From positions 23,376,933-23,440,932 of the forward strand of contig NC_064439.1 of assembly GCF_023343835.1 (NCBI RefSeq): a stretch of 64,000 bases of DNA, written 5' to 3'. Source of the DNA: Lagopus muta (taxonomy: Eukaryota; Chordata; Aves; Galliformes; Phasianidae). Positions 48,918 to 61,059 of this stretch are shown here, in pieces (the stretch's first letter is position 1; each line of letters starts with the position of its first letter). Made by a program: the position numbers and the translations under genes. Under the pieces are notes generated by a model. It was not told where the DNA came from and ran no database searches. It was given only the letters and a program-made list of their open reading frames with translations.

Positions 48918-50020
48918 GTTCTCAGAAGTAGACAGAGCTATGAATCTCTTTTTCACTTTTTGGATTCCCATTAATTTTAGTTTCTTTCTGCTACGGAAGC
49001 TGGAAGATAATACCTTGTTCTTAAAGTTTGCTTCAATTAGAATCAGCAGCTCCTTTCATCTCTTTTACTTTCTTGTTAATGTTCACAAAGCTTACATGAA
49101 ATCTTCATTTTTAAGAATATATTTAAATTCTTTGAAATTATCATCCATATAGAGAGAATGGAAGGACAGTCTACTGAGCACCCTTAATTTTAATATTGAT
49201 AAAAGGAGTGACGATGCCTTCTTTCTTCAGTGACTAGTTACCTGCTTTTAAATCACAAGAGGAAGCCCTGGTTTTGCTGCAGCAGTTGCACAACAGTCTG
49301 TATAAACTCTTGATTTGGACTTGGCAAGTTCATGTGAGGTATGCACTGCACTGCCTGAAGAAAAATGGAGAAGTGGATTTCCTTACGTTTGCTGGTGAGC
49401 CAACCATGAGAGACTGAGTTTTCTGTTAGACACAACGCTGCACATGCATGCATCGTCCCAGCTTCTTGTGTGTGTGAAATGTACACGAAGATGGGTTGAG
49501 TGAGTGAAGCGGGATCCTTACCCAGACAGGAAAATGAGGAGTTGGAGCAAAAGGGAGCTCCCCACTCCTGCTGTGTTTCTGGTGATCCTAAATGTCGTGC
49601 CTTGCACTGTGGTTCAGTGAGCTCTGAGCGGATTGGCCATAGTCTATTTGGAATTCCCACTCTATCATTTAGAATAACTTTATTTGGCATGCTGAGGCTA
49701 AGGCTTGACCTCCTCTGGTTGATTCTAAATAACTATTGTTACTGACAGCCACGTCGCTCCTCTTACCTCAGCTTGCATTTTTTATTTTCAGATAATTCCC
49801 TATCATCTTCATCCCACAGATCGCTGCCTTACTTCAGCAAAGCACTAAGGAGAGATTTTCCACACAGCCCAGTTTGCACTGAATGAACGTCACTTCTCTA
49901 AATTAGATGTTAGTTTGATTTTGTGTTGGCATTGCCTTACAGGCACTGCAGTAACTTCTGTACTAAACAGCCCATAGTCTACACCAGGAGAGCACTGGGG
50001 GCAGCCAGTTCTAGAACTGC

Positions 50021-50150
50021 TATAGAATCAGAGAATGGTGTGAGTTGGAAGGGACGTTTAACAGTCATTCATTCCTGCTTCCTGCAATGAACAGGAACAC
50101 CTACAGCCACATCAGGTTGCTCAGAGCCCATCCAGCCTGATCTATAGGAA
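50021..50150 (-). mobile_element. CR1: CR1 LINE 3' end, decayed
   Basis: The inverted CR1 tail TATAGAATCAGAGAATGGTG is followed by GAGTTGGAAGGGACGTTTAA, AGGAACACCTACAGCCACAT and CAGGTTGCTCAGAGCCCATC. About 130 bp are recognisable, of the subtype whose 3' UTR reads CAGGTTGCTCAGAGCC. Confidence 0.88.
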
Positions 50151-51257
50151 GCACTGATATGCACAGTGAGTGTATATAGGACAGGAAAACAATCTTCTTA
50201 GGCTAAAATTAAAGTGCTTTAAAACTGTGAAATATGATGCTATTGTACAGACTTTCAAACCCTGATTCTTTGTGAAAGTCTGAACTCACAGTATAGTGAA
50301 GTTCACTATTCTGGCAGCATTACACTTTGTACGTTTCTGCCAATAGCTGAATTTGATTACTGTTGCTTTTGTGGAAATACTTACCTAACTGGAGGAGCTG
50401 CATATGAATTTCATCAGTTTCATATAAAATGAAGCAAATGCAAAGAGAAATACTGGCCTTCAGAGAGAACGCAGAGAAGTTTAAAACAGAGATTTCAAAA
50501 TCATCTCTAGGTTTCATTTCTTTCCTTCTCTTTTCAAATGAATTTTAGCATGCCTAAAAAATGCAAGATTGTGACTGGGGAAAATAAACTTCTTTCTCTG
50601 TCTACAGTGAAGTCGGCAGTCCCATGCTGTAAGGGATGATGTCACACTAGGAGAAAGGATGGTGATGTTTTCAAAAGCAATGGGGGCAAAATGAATTCTC
50701 ATTCTCACAATGCTCCCTCAAGCATTAGTTTTGCGCAAGCAGCATCTAGAGGAGGCATCTTGTTCATTCAGCCTTAATCCAAATACCAACCGCATCATTT
50801 CATTTCCTCTCCCTTCAGAAGGTGGAATGGTTTCTGCAGAGCTTCCTAGTATTAGTCCTGCCTTCTAAGAGAGAGAGACTCCTCACAATTTGTTTCTGTT
50901 AATGTCAGGTTTCTGTAGGCTCCATTTTGTTCTCTGTGCATCAGGCATAACTCTACAGTATGAAAGTATGTATATGTGCCTCAGTAGTATCATATTCTGG
51001 GGAGACATAGCAACCCTCACCATTTTATAATAGAGTGAATTTTAGTTCTCCATGGAATATCACTGCATAAAAGAGACATTGTGGCTTGAGTGACTGTATT
51101 TACCATTATTCTAGGTATTAAGTCAGTAGAAAAAGTGTCCAAACACTGATTTTAGCTGAATTTAAATCACACTTCAAAGCTAGGATAGCAAGTCACTCCC
51201 TCTAGCCCCAGTCCAGCAACATGTCAATATTTATCCTATGGGAAGCCTGGCAAAACC
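50151..51257. other. Unique non-coding DNA
   Basis: No gene or repeat is recognised in about 1.1 kb. Frames are under 66 codons. Confidence 0.5.
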
Positions 51258-51425
51258 CCGATGCCCCATCCTTGGACGTGTTTAAGGCCAGGTTGGACGG
51301 GGTCCTGGGCAACCTGATCTGAATGTGTATGTTTGGTGGCCCTGCTAGGCAGGGGGGTTGGAACTACATGATCCTTGGGGTCCCTTCCAGCCCGGGTGAT
51401 TCTGTGATTCTGTGTGATTCTGTGA
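51258..51425 (+). mobile_element. CR1: CR1 LINE 3' end, fairly young
   Basis: This is a forward CR1. ATGCCCCATCCTTGGACGTG and TTTAAGGCCAGGTTGGACGG are the ORF2 C-terminus. GGTGGCCCTGCTAGGCAGGG and GGGTTGGAACTACATGATCC belong to the 3' UTR. The end is GATTCTGTGATTCTGTGTGA plus a further TTCTGTGA. It is about 168 bp, with few changes and several CpG sites retained. Confidence 0.92.
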
Positions 51426-52443
51426 AAACAGAAATATTATTTTTAGTGTAATGCTGCTATGGCATGTTTCTGTGAGCTCTTATTTAAAACTTGAACAAAA
51501 CTATAGAAAAAGTTAGTGAGCACTATGACCAATAAAAAGTACTTTACAGCCACACAGGGTTAACAGATTCAAGATAGGCCTTCATCAACCCTTAGGAAAA
51601 GTTGTGGCTGGAAATGAATCTATATGAATGATGTTGCACAAGAAGTGTATAAGTACCATGGAAAATAAGATGTTAATCATTTTGTAGTGAGATTGAATGG
51701 CAAAATGCATGGGATGGGATTGTAAATGATGATACTGGCATGGAAGCAAAAATGAGAATTTTTGATTGATGAATTAGACACTAATTCACTAATGCGATCT
51801 CCAATGTGATTTGCTTAATAACTTACAATATGTAAGACAAAGCATAATTTGCAGCCTGGCAATCACTTTCCTTAGCTTCCAGAGATATGAATTAAAATGT
51901 TTCTCACTCCGTAATAGTGAACAAATTCATATCTTGGGTATAACTTCATATATTCATTCCAATATGGTTGAATTTTAATGTGTGAAGCTTTACAAAAACT
52001 ATCATTAAAGAAAACAGCTTCTTAGATCACTGCAGTCACTTAAGCAGCCTACCAGTGATTATAATTCGCTTTTTCCTTGCCTGTTTCTCTCTAAATCAAC
52101 CAAAACCAAATTAGTGTCATTTCCATAAGCTAATTTTAGCATAATAACAATGTTGTTGTAACTGAGGATGCAATAAGCATAAGGGTTCTTGACAGAGGAA
52201 CAAGTCATTGTTAGATTAATTCATGTATCAGATGTAGAGAACAATGCTTTGGGCACATAGAAAAACCATAATTCCAATCACATTGCATTTTATGTGATCA
52301 GATAACGAAGATGAGCATCAGAGGGATGGATTTACTATTTAACCCTGTAAACAATTTAAACACGTGAAAAAATAGGTTTAAATTATTTGTTAATAAGTTC
52401 GAGGTGGAAATTATCAGGCTTGTAACCATCAGGATAATCAAAT

Positions 52444-52709
52444 TCAACAGAACAAATGGGACAAGAAATGTAAATAATTTAAGAAAGTTTTTACAAAAGT
52501 AAATGTAGTCAATGTAATAGCAGCAGACAGCATGCAGTAATCAGGAGTCCATTTAAAGACACTTCCTTTATGAAAACCCTTTGGTTTCCTTTCTAATTTT
52601 GTTTTCTCATGTATGTTTTCATCCAGAGTTTCAAACAGGGATTTCTCTAATTGGTCTTGTCCCACCGAGTAAATCAAAGGTGAAAAGTATGGTGGCATCT
52701 GGGCAGAAC
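52444..52709 (-). other. Exon-like minus-strand frame, unrecognised
   Basis: On the minus strand a branch-like TGCTAAT and a pyrimidine-rich TTTATTCCTCCAG (AG at 52711-52710) precede an open frame that continues unbroken from 52709 for about 85 codons. The first part has varied composition (SPLIYSVGQDQLEKSLFETL, KTKLERKPKG). The second half becomes hydrophobic and composition-like after about residue 55. No good donor is seen (candidates GGGTTTTC and AAGTGTC are weak), so it would have to be a terminal exon. The family is not recognised. It could equally be a chance frame. Confidence 0.15.
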
Positions 52710-55247
52710 CTGGAGGAATAAATCATATATACATTAGCAGCACTCTAAAAAGGAAATTAAAAAGTAAAACTGCAAAACCTAATCCAGACTACAGTCCAGT
52801 GAACGCCAACATATATGATATGATTTGGTGAGACAGACTTCTGTTTAAACTTATTGTTATCACATGAACTGAAATGCCTTCACTTTTACAGTAGAAGAAA
52901 GATTGAAACAATTTTTCTAAACCCTGGAGAGAAGCTTTGTAAGTCAATGGCCTATAGGAGTTTGGGTGGACATGGCATCCCCCCTGCATATATGAAATAC
53001 CAATTTTACTTTCATGGATTACATGTCTTAGAATTAACTTGTTAACTTTGATGTAGTTGAAGCACACAGTGCGTTTGTTGCTGTATGAAAGTAACATCAT
53101 AATAAGTAACATCACATTTTACTTAACATTAATGGCATCATGCAGCAGAAAGTCGAGGTAATTTGAGTTTTAAAAAGAGATTTGTTTATTCTTCCTCCAA
53201 TTTCCTTACATGCAGAACCGGAAGACTAGCCCAATGCTAAGCAATGAATGGCAAGTCTAAATAGTTGCAGTTTTGCAGACTGAGACACTATGTCTAAAAA
53301 ACTTAATGCAAAAAACTGACTCTGAAATCAAATTGTCTTCCTTGCGGAATGTTCGGTAGAGCTATTTCAGAGTAGCAGGTACAGCTCTCCATTTTCTAAG
53401 CAAACCAGAAGATTTATAACAGAAATATCCCTCATCATCACGCAGTAACAACCACTGAAGAAGTTGATAGCAATTACCATGGGATGGGTTACCTTTACAC
53501 TTAAGGCAAGTTAAGTGATGCTGTAAAAGCTGTTGGACCAAACTCACAAGAAATTTGTGCTAAGAAAGAATCATTTATAGAACAATCAATGCTCTTCATT
53601 AGCCCTAGTTGCTAACAGCTAGAGAAATTATTCACTTTGATGGACAGACATCTAAGATAACCTCTCCTAAAAGGTGCCAATTTAAGAAGTAAGTTTAGAT
53701 GTGCATATTTGAATTCCTTGATTTGTTTATCTGGTATTTTTGATCTCAGTACTAAAAAGTACTGATACTTGCACCCCATCAAAGAACTGTATTTGTAGCA
53801 TGATGCTATGTATCCTGTATACCCTCAGTCAGGACGATGCATCTGTTTCAGTTTTACGTGAATGTCAGCAATGAAACACCGATTCACAGCAAAGCAGCCA
53901 TCTTTCATGAATTTGTTACTAGTACTCAAAATGCAGAGGAGGAGACGAACTCACACCTGCAGTCCTTGCTACAACACTGCTATCACTGCTTTTCAGTGAT
54001 GTATAAGCACAAGTCTGATGTTTCTTCTGAAACTCATGTACCTGTTTCCAGAGCTTTTAGATGCATACTTAAGGATTCAATGTTCTTTCCTTGCAGATTG
54101 CATCCCAGCTTGCTAACATGCTTTCTTCATCATTGCTCCTCTTGAGGAGATAAAATGTTTATTCAACAATGCATGTTCAGCATCAGAAAACCAGATCATA
54201 TTCCTTTTACTTTTGTGCAACCAGGAAAATATTCCCAGCTTTAAATACCAGGGCTTGAGTGACACGTCAGCATTCTCAGGAGACTTCACTAAAGACGTAT
54301 TTTCAGCACTGCTTTTTAAAGTGAGAGAGAGAAAGAGTGAGTTTAGGGCGGAAAGGTCTGAGACAGCTGCTGGACTAGTTTCAGACTGGCAGTACAGAAA
54401 CAGAAAAAAAACAACCAGAAGTCACAGAATCTAGGGAAGGAAGAATGTAAAAGAGAAAAGAAAACAAGCAGGGAAGACTTTATATTTGTTACCAAGGTGC
54501 TTTTTTTCATAAAGCTCTCAGTAGCACTGAAATCACAGTGTAAGTAGAGGAAAAATATATTTACCTTAGAGTTTTGTTTTCTTAGGAGTGACAGGGAGTT
54601 TTGCAGACATCACACCTATTACTGTTCTGGTTCCCAACTGATTACTGAGGCACTAAAGTGTAAAAGGTCTCTCAAATAAGTGAGCACTACTTACTGCATC
54701 ATCATTTTGACAGAATTTTTCTTATGCAGAAGGGACTTAATTCCCTTTCACCAGGAAGGAATCAGGTTGCCATGAGTCCAGCTGTACAAGACAGACAAGC
54801 ACACAGAAGTATTACAATGGAAAAGTGAAGCCTACCTTTCCAAGGTCACAGAAAACCGACTTGTATTTCACAACAGAATGTAATGAAGGCCATGAGGTTG
54901 CCTGGAGCCATCTGAACACATCCAGTGCCTACAGTGCATAACCTCATTGCAATAAATCTTGTGCTAATCAGCTGCAATGGAGGAAACTCAGGATAATTTT
55001 GATGTTTCTATTTTTTCAGTGTTTTTACTACTCTAAATTTTAAATGAGGGGTGACATTTCCATTCTAATTCTTTAAGAATTGGAGGCTTGCTATGCAGCC
55101 ATTTACAAACAAAACTTTATGGAGGACCTAATAAACAAAACATAGCATAAATTATGGTGTAACAGACATTTATTTCGGGAACATTTGAAGAACACCCACT
55201 CCACATGACCCTGATACAGAAAGCAAGTCTTGCACTGAGTTGTCAGG

Positions 55248-55323
55248 TTGGTTTTTTTTGTTTTGTTTTCTGTTCTTGTTTTTCTTTTTGTTTTTTGTTT
55301 TTTTTTGGTTTTTTTTTTTTTTG
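55248..55323 (+). repeat. T-rich (T)nG low-complexity tract
   Basis: About 76 bases are almost entirely T with scattered single G and C. A minus-strand frame through it (55103-55387) reads as a Lys/Thr/Asn run and is not a gene. Confidence 0.92.
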
Positions 55324-55449
55324 CATTATCTCTGATAAAAAAGAATAGACTTTCTTTCAGTGATAGTACTGACAAGGATATATGCATTAAGAGAAAAAAA
55401 CAATTCTGATTGTATTCGGGTTATTTTTCAGCACTAAAATGTGAGATTT

Positions 55450-55491
55450 GTTCAAATGGCAGTTCCAGTGGGAGTTCAAATGGCAGTTCCA
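55450..55491 (+). repeat. Tandem duplication, 24-bp unit
   Basis: GTTCAAATGGCAGTTCCA occurs at 55450 and again at 55474, identical over 18 bases and separated by GTGGGA. Confidence 0.93.
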
Positions 55492-56565
55492 CTTGAACTG
55501 TGATTCTATGACACAAATTATGGTACTGAAAGAAGACAGTAGTTTTTTGAGACTTCTTTATTGTAACCTTGTCAATCCATTTTCAGCAGTTTCTTCAGTT
55601 ATGTTGCATGGAGTTTCACAGATGCTACAGATCTACACAAGTCTCACTGTAATAACATGTTCCAGGTAATTGTTGGTTTCTTGGAATGCATTTGCCCCTA
55701 CTTCATGCCATAATTAAAGGAATCACATAAACTTTGGAACAATCTTTGGAATTCTGAAAATAGGAGTTTAATTTACAAATGCTAGGGTGGAATAGGAAAT
55801 GAGCGAGCCAAAATCAGCACATAGCCACGCTCATTTGCAGTGCACTGAACAAGGCATCCCTTTTGTTTTGGCCACCAAGACTTACCCAAGGCATCTTTTA
55901 TATATATTGTATAGTGAGAACAACACCAGGTCCTCTCCAAAAGAGCAAAGTATATTTATTATCAAGACAGGAAGGTATTACTTGAAACTAAATGAAAGGC
56001 TTCCTTCAAAGTTCAAGAGGGAACATAGCCATAGGGAAAACAACTTATTAGAAATGAGGCCTTCTCTTATAGCTGTTGAACACTATTGCTCAGAGTAGGT
56101 GCTGAAGTCCACAGTAAAAGCCAGGCTCAGGTGGTGTTTTGTTTCAAACAAACAGATGCCCCTAGGGGTGTGAAAGGATTATGCTGCAGTAAGAGTTCAC
56201 AGAAAAAAATCTGAATGATGCACATGTACAGGGGCCCAAAGGGGAGTGAGAGAGATTTGTCAGGAATATAGTTCCGTTGGTGACTGTTGAACTTGACATG
56301 TGATTGAAATCCAGAGGTCTGCAAGCCCTAAGCTGCTAACTCTTTATAGCAGGAGAAGGACTAGTGTGCACATCTGTTCTCACATTCCTGTTGAGGCATC
56401 TCTGTCAGTTGTATCTGACTTTCAGATGTTCCTTCGGTCCAACACAATGCAGGTGTATGCTCCTCTGATGACTCCATCAAGGTCAACTGCGGGGTGCTCT
56501 CATAATGTTTCTGTTGTGTTTTCCATTTGTACACCTCCTTTGCATTAAGAGACTGATTTTTGGAC

Positions 56566-56582
56566 AAAAAAAAAAAAAAAAA
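56566..56582 (+). repeat. Poly(A) homopolymer
   Basis: This is an uninterrupted A run of 17. Confidence 0.88.
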
Positions 56583-59500
56583 CAACTCTCAAAATTTCAT
56601 TGTAGAACCCATGGTTAAACCCAGGTTGCAGCTTATCAGATATATCATTTTTATAAAACATTTCTATAGCTTTCCCAACAGTGGCAACTCTGATAAGTAA
56701 GTCTCAGCAAAGACTTTCTGAAGGTTCCTGTTATTTCCATTGAAACACAGAAAATAATACCATTTTCTATAACCCTTTGAGCCCAACTTGTCAGCCAGTT
56801 GTTCACCCATCGCATTATGTTTTTGTCAATCTGTGCTGGACATTTTGTGCAGAAGGATACCATGAGAGCTTTGCTGAAACTGAAAAAGATTACATCAAGT
56901 AGCTTCCTTTTGGGTAACTGTCATAAAAGGAAATTATATTCATTAAACTGGACATTTTGCTCAAGAAAGTCCCTTCTTTATTTCTTGTTCCCTGTGACAG
57001 AGTGGAAGATGAATGGCTGAACACCAGCTTGCAGTTTACATACCTCTCCCTGAGGAACTGGATGACTCTGTTCAAATGTAAGGAATCCATATAATCATTT
57101 GTTTATCAGATTACCAATATCTGATTATGAGGGTTGGGATGATATCAGGAAGGGAATTCACACGAAACAAGATGGTTTTTTATTTACTTAGAATGTATTC
57201 CATTTCCTTTGGGAAAAGTCAAAGCACTAAGAATTAGGAAATAAATGGTGTTACATTAATAATCTTTCTAGGCCTATCATTTATATTTATTGTTTGCTCT
57301 GCCTCCTTTGGGTATGCTGACAGAAATACATGAATTTCACAGAGAATTCCACCAGTATGGGTAATAAAAGAGATGTCAGATGAGAAGAAGGAGTGAAAGA
57401 GAAATTTGTAATAAAGCAATCCTCAAGTGCATTCAGTGTGCATCAGCAACAAACTGGGAAATGCTTACAGTTTTCTCCTAAAACTCAGAAGCCCACATCC
57501 ACCTCAGGCTGAAAAAGTTCTCCTGTTTCAGTATCTGGAAAACCTATCAGTTCTGTCCACTGTACTCCAGGGCTGATGCTCGCTGCTGCTCTGAGAGATT
57601 TTGCCAAAGAATTGAAACCAGGTATTCCTAATCATTCTTTGGATAACTTAATCTGATCAGAATAATGACAGTTAATGTCCACTTGCACACGATGATCTTT
57701 GTCATGGGAGAGGCACCTCTGTCAATGATTTCCAGCTGCAGTCCCAAGTTTGTTTGTGTGTCTCATGGGTGAACAAAAGTACACAGCAGTGACAGAAAAC
57801 ATAAATCTTGCACTGCACAGAATGCATTAATGAGCTGACAACAAGCCTGACTTCTTGACTATATTGTGATTACTGTATTATAATGCTCCAGGATTTTGTG
57901 TGGAATAAATTTCTCCTGTTCCCAATTCCTCAGTGTTTTCTATAGAACAGAGTATCACAGCATGCTGATGTTCATCTTGCCTTGCACATTTTATGAAGCC
58001 TCTGGGTTCCACCATTCCAGATCCACACTTCTAGCCACACAAAGATTTTTTCTTGCATCCATAATTTGCTGCAGATCTGACTCCCATTAATTTACCTGAA
58101 ATAAAGACTGAGCACCCACATTGCTGCCCCTACTGACAGATCAACCTCATCTCTGCCTGAGAGCTTAACATTTTGTGTTTTACTTATGTGAGTATCTTTA
58201 CTGATTACAATTGTGTTACTCATGGAAGAGAGAAGTCAATTATTATGCATATAGAAGAGCATCTGGAGTCAGTCCTATGTGGTCAAAGTTTCTTCCCACC
58301 TTTTTAGGACTGTCATATTGTTTTACCTTTCACTCCTCTTCCAGTTTGACTTCTTTCACTTGTTTGTGCCCTTTGTGAGGGGAACGCAACAGAAAAAGAC
58401 TCTTATAAGCTTTTTTCCCAGTGCTATTGTAGGCTGCATTTATTCTTCCATTACATCTGCACCTGGCCTCACAGAAATTCAACTTAGCCCCAGATGATCC
58501 ATTTTTAATGGTGCTTGTAGCAGGAAGCAATAGTTTGACAGTTGATCCACTGGCCCCACTGCAGTTTCCGAACAAAACTAAGAGTTGCCAAAGCAAAAGA
58601 AAATATTAGGGGAGGATAATGAGACTATACTATAAGCATCTCCAAAGTTCAAATAAGAAAACAAGTTGGGGGCTATTAAATAAAGGAGGTTATTGAGGCA
58701 CGCATCTTAGGCTACAAAAATAAATCTTGAGATCTCAAGGCCAAAATAATGCATAGTATAATTCCTTTTAGCAACACTTCTGTGTGCTAAGGCAGTGGGA
58801 AGCAAAAAACACACCTGTTTCTGTAACATGAAATGCTACACAAAGTCCACATATCCAGTTTTCCCATAAGCTTTGGGGAGATGCAGGTGCAAGGAGCCAG
58901 AGGAAACAGTCATCTGTGCTGAGGCAACCCTCATGGCTCACCTCTGTGTGCTCACATGGGCTGTGGTGGCCATGGAGTAAGGCACATGCTGCTGTCTGCA
59001 CTGATGACCAAAGCTTCATACCCTTCTTCACTTCCTAGGACTCCTGCCAGGTGAAATGGCAGAAATGGAACACGAACACACGATCTCCTTAACTTTATTT
59101 TTCCAGTACATGACTTTATGATGCTAGAGGGCACAGAAAAATGAATTTTAGCATAAAAAACATGAAACTATGCTGGGTACAAAAAGGTGAGTTTCAGCTG
59201 CACAGCTAAACCTGTACATATTTGTTCATGATTAAAGGTCTGCAAACATTTGTGTGTGTGTCCAAGGAAAGGGTCAAATCTACAGTGCAATCCAGCAGCA
59301 CAATGTAGTCACTATCGACACCCATCAATATAATGGTTCTTCCAAGTTAGCACTGTTTTTCATCTCTTAGGTGCAAGAACACTAAGAATAGCATACAAAT
59401 AATATCTCTCATTTTACAGAGAAAGAAAACAGAGCATCACAAACTTGCAAGCACAGCACACTAGCAGTGGAATGCTGTATAAATGCAGTATAAGCAGGTA

Positions 59501-59838
59501 TGAAAATGTAAAGTGAGAAGTTTCAACATCTTCATGGTCTTTGCATGTATCAGGAACAGCGTTCATTAATTCAGAAAACAACATTATGTTTATGGTGAAG
59601 ATGAAATGCTACCAGTGGTTGTTTTTTTTTTGTATGATTTTGTATGATGCTTTTCATCTTTTATTTCAGTTGAGAAAAATTCATTCTCAGATTTTTGACT
59701 GCAGCTGATTCTGACTTTATAACAGAATAGATTTCATACTACAGAGTTACAAATGGAATGAGAAAAAAAATCAGAATGATAAAGGATTGATTTTTCAGAC
59801 TTTTGCATTACCAGATGTATGAAGAAGGATGTCCTATG

Positions 59839-59988
59839 AATCACAGAATCATAGAATGGCTAAGATTGGAAGGCACCTGAAGGATCATCAAGTTCCAACC
59901 CTTCCTCCCTCCCTCTTCCAACAGGAAAGGTTGCCAGCCGCTAGATCAAGTACTAGATCAGTTTGCCCAGAGCCCCATCTAACACTGC
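59839..59988 (-). mobile_element. CR1: CR1 LINE 3' end
   Basis: The inverted CR1 begins AATCACAGAATCATAGAATG with GCTAAGATTGGAAGGCACCT and GATCATCAAGTTCCAACCCT. The 3' UTR (AGGTTGCCAGCCGCTAGATC, CAGTTTGCCCAGAGCCCCAT) follows, and similarity stops near 59988. Just beyond it, GGTTGGAGGTATTTAAAAAA (59992 onward) looks like a short piece of the forward CR1 ORF2 C-terminus. If real, a second, oppositely oriented fragment abuts this one. Confidence 0.9.
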
Positions 59989-60266
59989 ATAGGTTGGAGG
60001 TATTTAAAAAAGGAGGACCTGGCATCACTGAGGTGGCAGTAATTACTGCACTCAAAGCATAAATTGGCAGGAGCTATTGGGAGGAGAGTGGCAGCCTAAC
60101 CTATAGCACTGATAGCTGCAGCAGGAAAATGGCTACCCACAGACAAATAGATTTGTCAGTGGAAGAGGCTGCAGAAAGATAGACATGCATCTCTTATCCA
60201 ATTTTTTGAATACTCCACAGCTTTAATATCAAATTATAACACTAAATCTTTCCATTGATTACTATG

Positions 60267-60311
60267 AAAAAAAAAAGAAGAAAAAAAAAGAAGAAAAAGC
60301 AAAGCAAAAGT
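60267..60311 (+). repeat. (A)n(AAG) purine tract
   Basis: A runs are separated by single G bases (GAAG words), nearly pure purine for about 43 bases. Confidence 0.9.
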
Positions 60312-60629
60312 AAAACCATGCAAACTCTCCCAAATAACGCAGGGAAATATATAAGGATGTGTGACAGGGGAGATTATTGAAGTTGCCTTCAGGAGGGGAA
60401 TGAGGTGGCAAGAATTTTTTCTTGAATATTCATAAGAGTCCAGAGTTTTGTTTGATTGGTTTAAAGTTGTGTTTGATGGGCTTAGAAACTGTGAAAGAAA
60501 AAAAAAAAGAAGCAGAAATTCCATCCTGCTTTAATCACTGCCCCCTCCAAACTTCCCTAATGACTTCCAGATGCCTTCTTTTTATGCTATTGTTTTGGCA
60601 CAGTTTCCAGACAACTTTTGGGTCTGTTA

Positions 60630-60646
60630 ACACACACACACACACA
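60630..60646 (+). repeat. (AC)n microsatellite
   Basis: About eight AC units are uninterrupted. Confidence 0.93.
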
Positions 60647-61059
60647 GCCTCACTGCCCTCCTCTTTCTTCTAACAGAAAACATATTTCACTATGGTTATA
60701 TAAACGCATAATGAGATGGAGAAATAAAAAGCCTGTTGCTGTCTCCCTTCAATCTTCAGGAATCTTTCTGACAGAAAATGGAGGAAATATATTCACATAA
60801 ATTCCTTGACAGGAAAGAAGTGAAGGCATATTTCCTAAAATCTATTGGTGTTTAAAAAATGAAGCATAATGCTGAATATTAAAAAAACACAACAGATGAC
60901 AAATGTATGACTACCCATAACAAAATGATTTTCACTGTGCTGTCTGTGCCATTGTTCTCCTGAGCCATCTAAAGCAAATCATCTTGCCCTGTAATGCTTC
61001 TGTTAACCCCTGCGAGATGGAGACAGGAATACTCGTCCACGCTATAAAAAGCTTTGAAG

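Larger units (their letters stand above)
45952..50020. other. Unique non-coding DNA with microsatellites
   Basis: No gene is confidently recognised. It includes (CAAA)n at 46523-46553, (TCTG)n/(TATC)n at 47257-47302 and three of the longest unassigned frames: minus 147 codons at 47891-48334, + 114 codons at 48573-48917 and minus 145 codons at 49253-49690. None has a recognisable domain, and their number fits chance. Confidence 0.45.
51426..59838. other. Long, mostly unique AT-rich non-coding DNA
   Basis: About 8.4 kb without a recognised dispersed repeat. 51640-52300 is AT-rich, rich in TAAT-type words and free of low complexity. 52440-52709 holds a minus-strand exon-like frame. Simple repeats are at 55248-55323 and 56566-56582, a short 24-bp tandem duplication is at 55450-55491, and a 14-bp palindrome (CTTGAGATCTCAAG) is at 58726-58739. 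No gene is recognised. Confidence 0.45.
59989..61059. other. Unique non-coding DNA with simple repeats
   Basis: No gene is recognised. It contains an A/AAG-rich tract (60267-60311) and (AC)n (60630-60646). Confidence 0.5.

Noticed and set aside
49253..49690. 145-codon minus-strand frame
   Set aside because: No recognised homology and no splice or promoter context. It overlaps an 81-codon frame on the other strand, so neither is convincing.
58726..58739. 14-bp palindrome CTTGAGATCTCAAG
   Set aside because: Palindromes of this length are expected several times in 64 kb.
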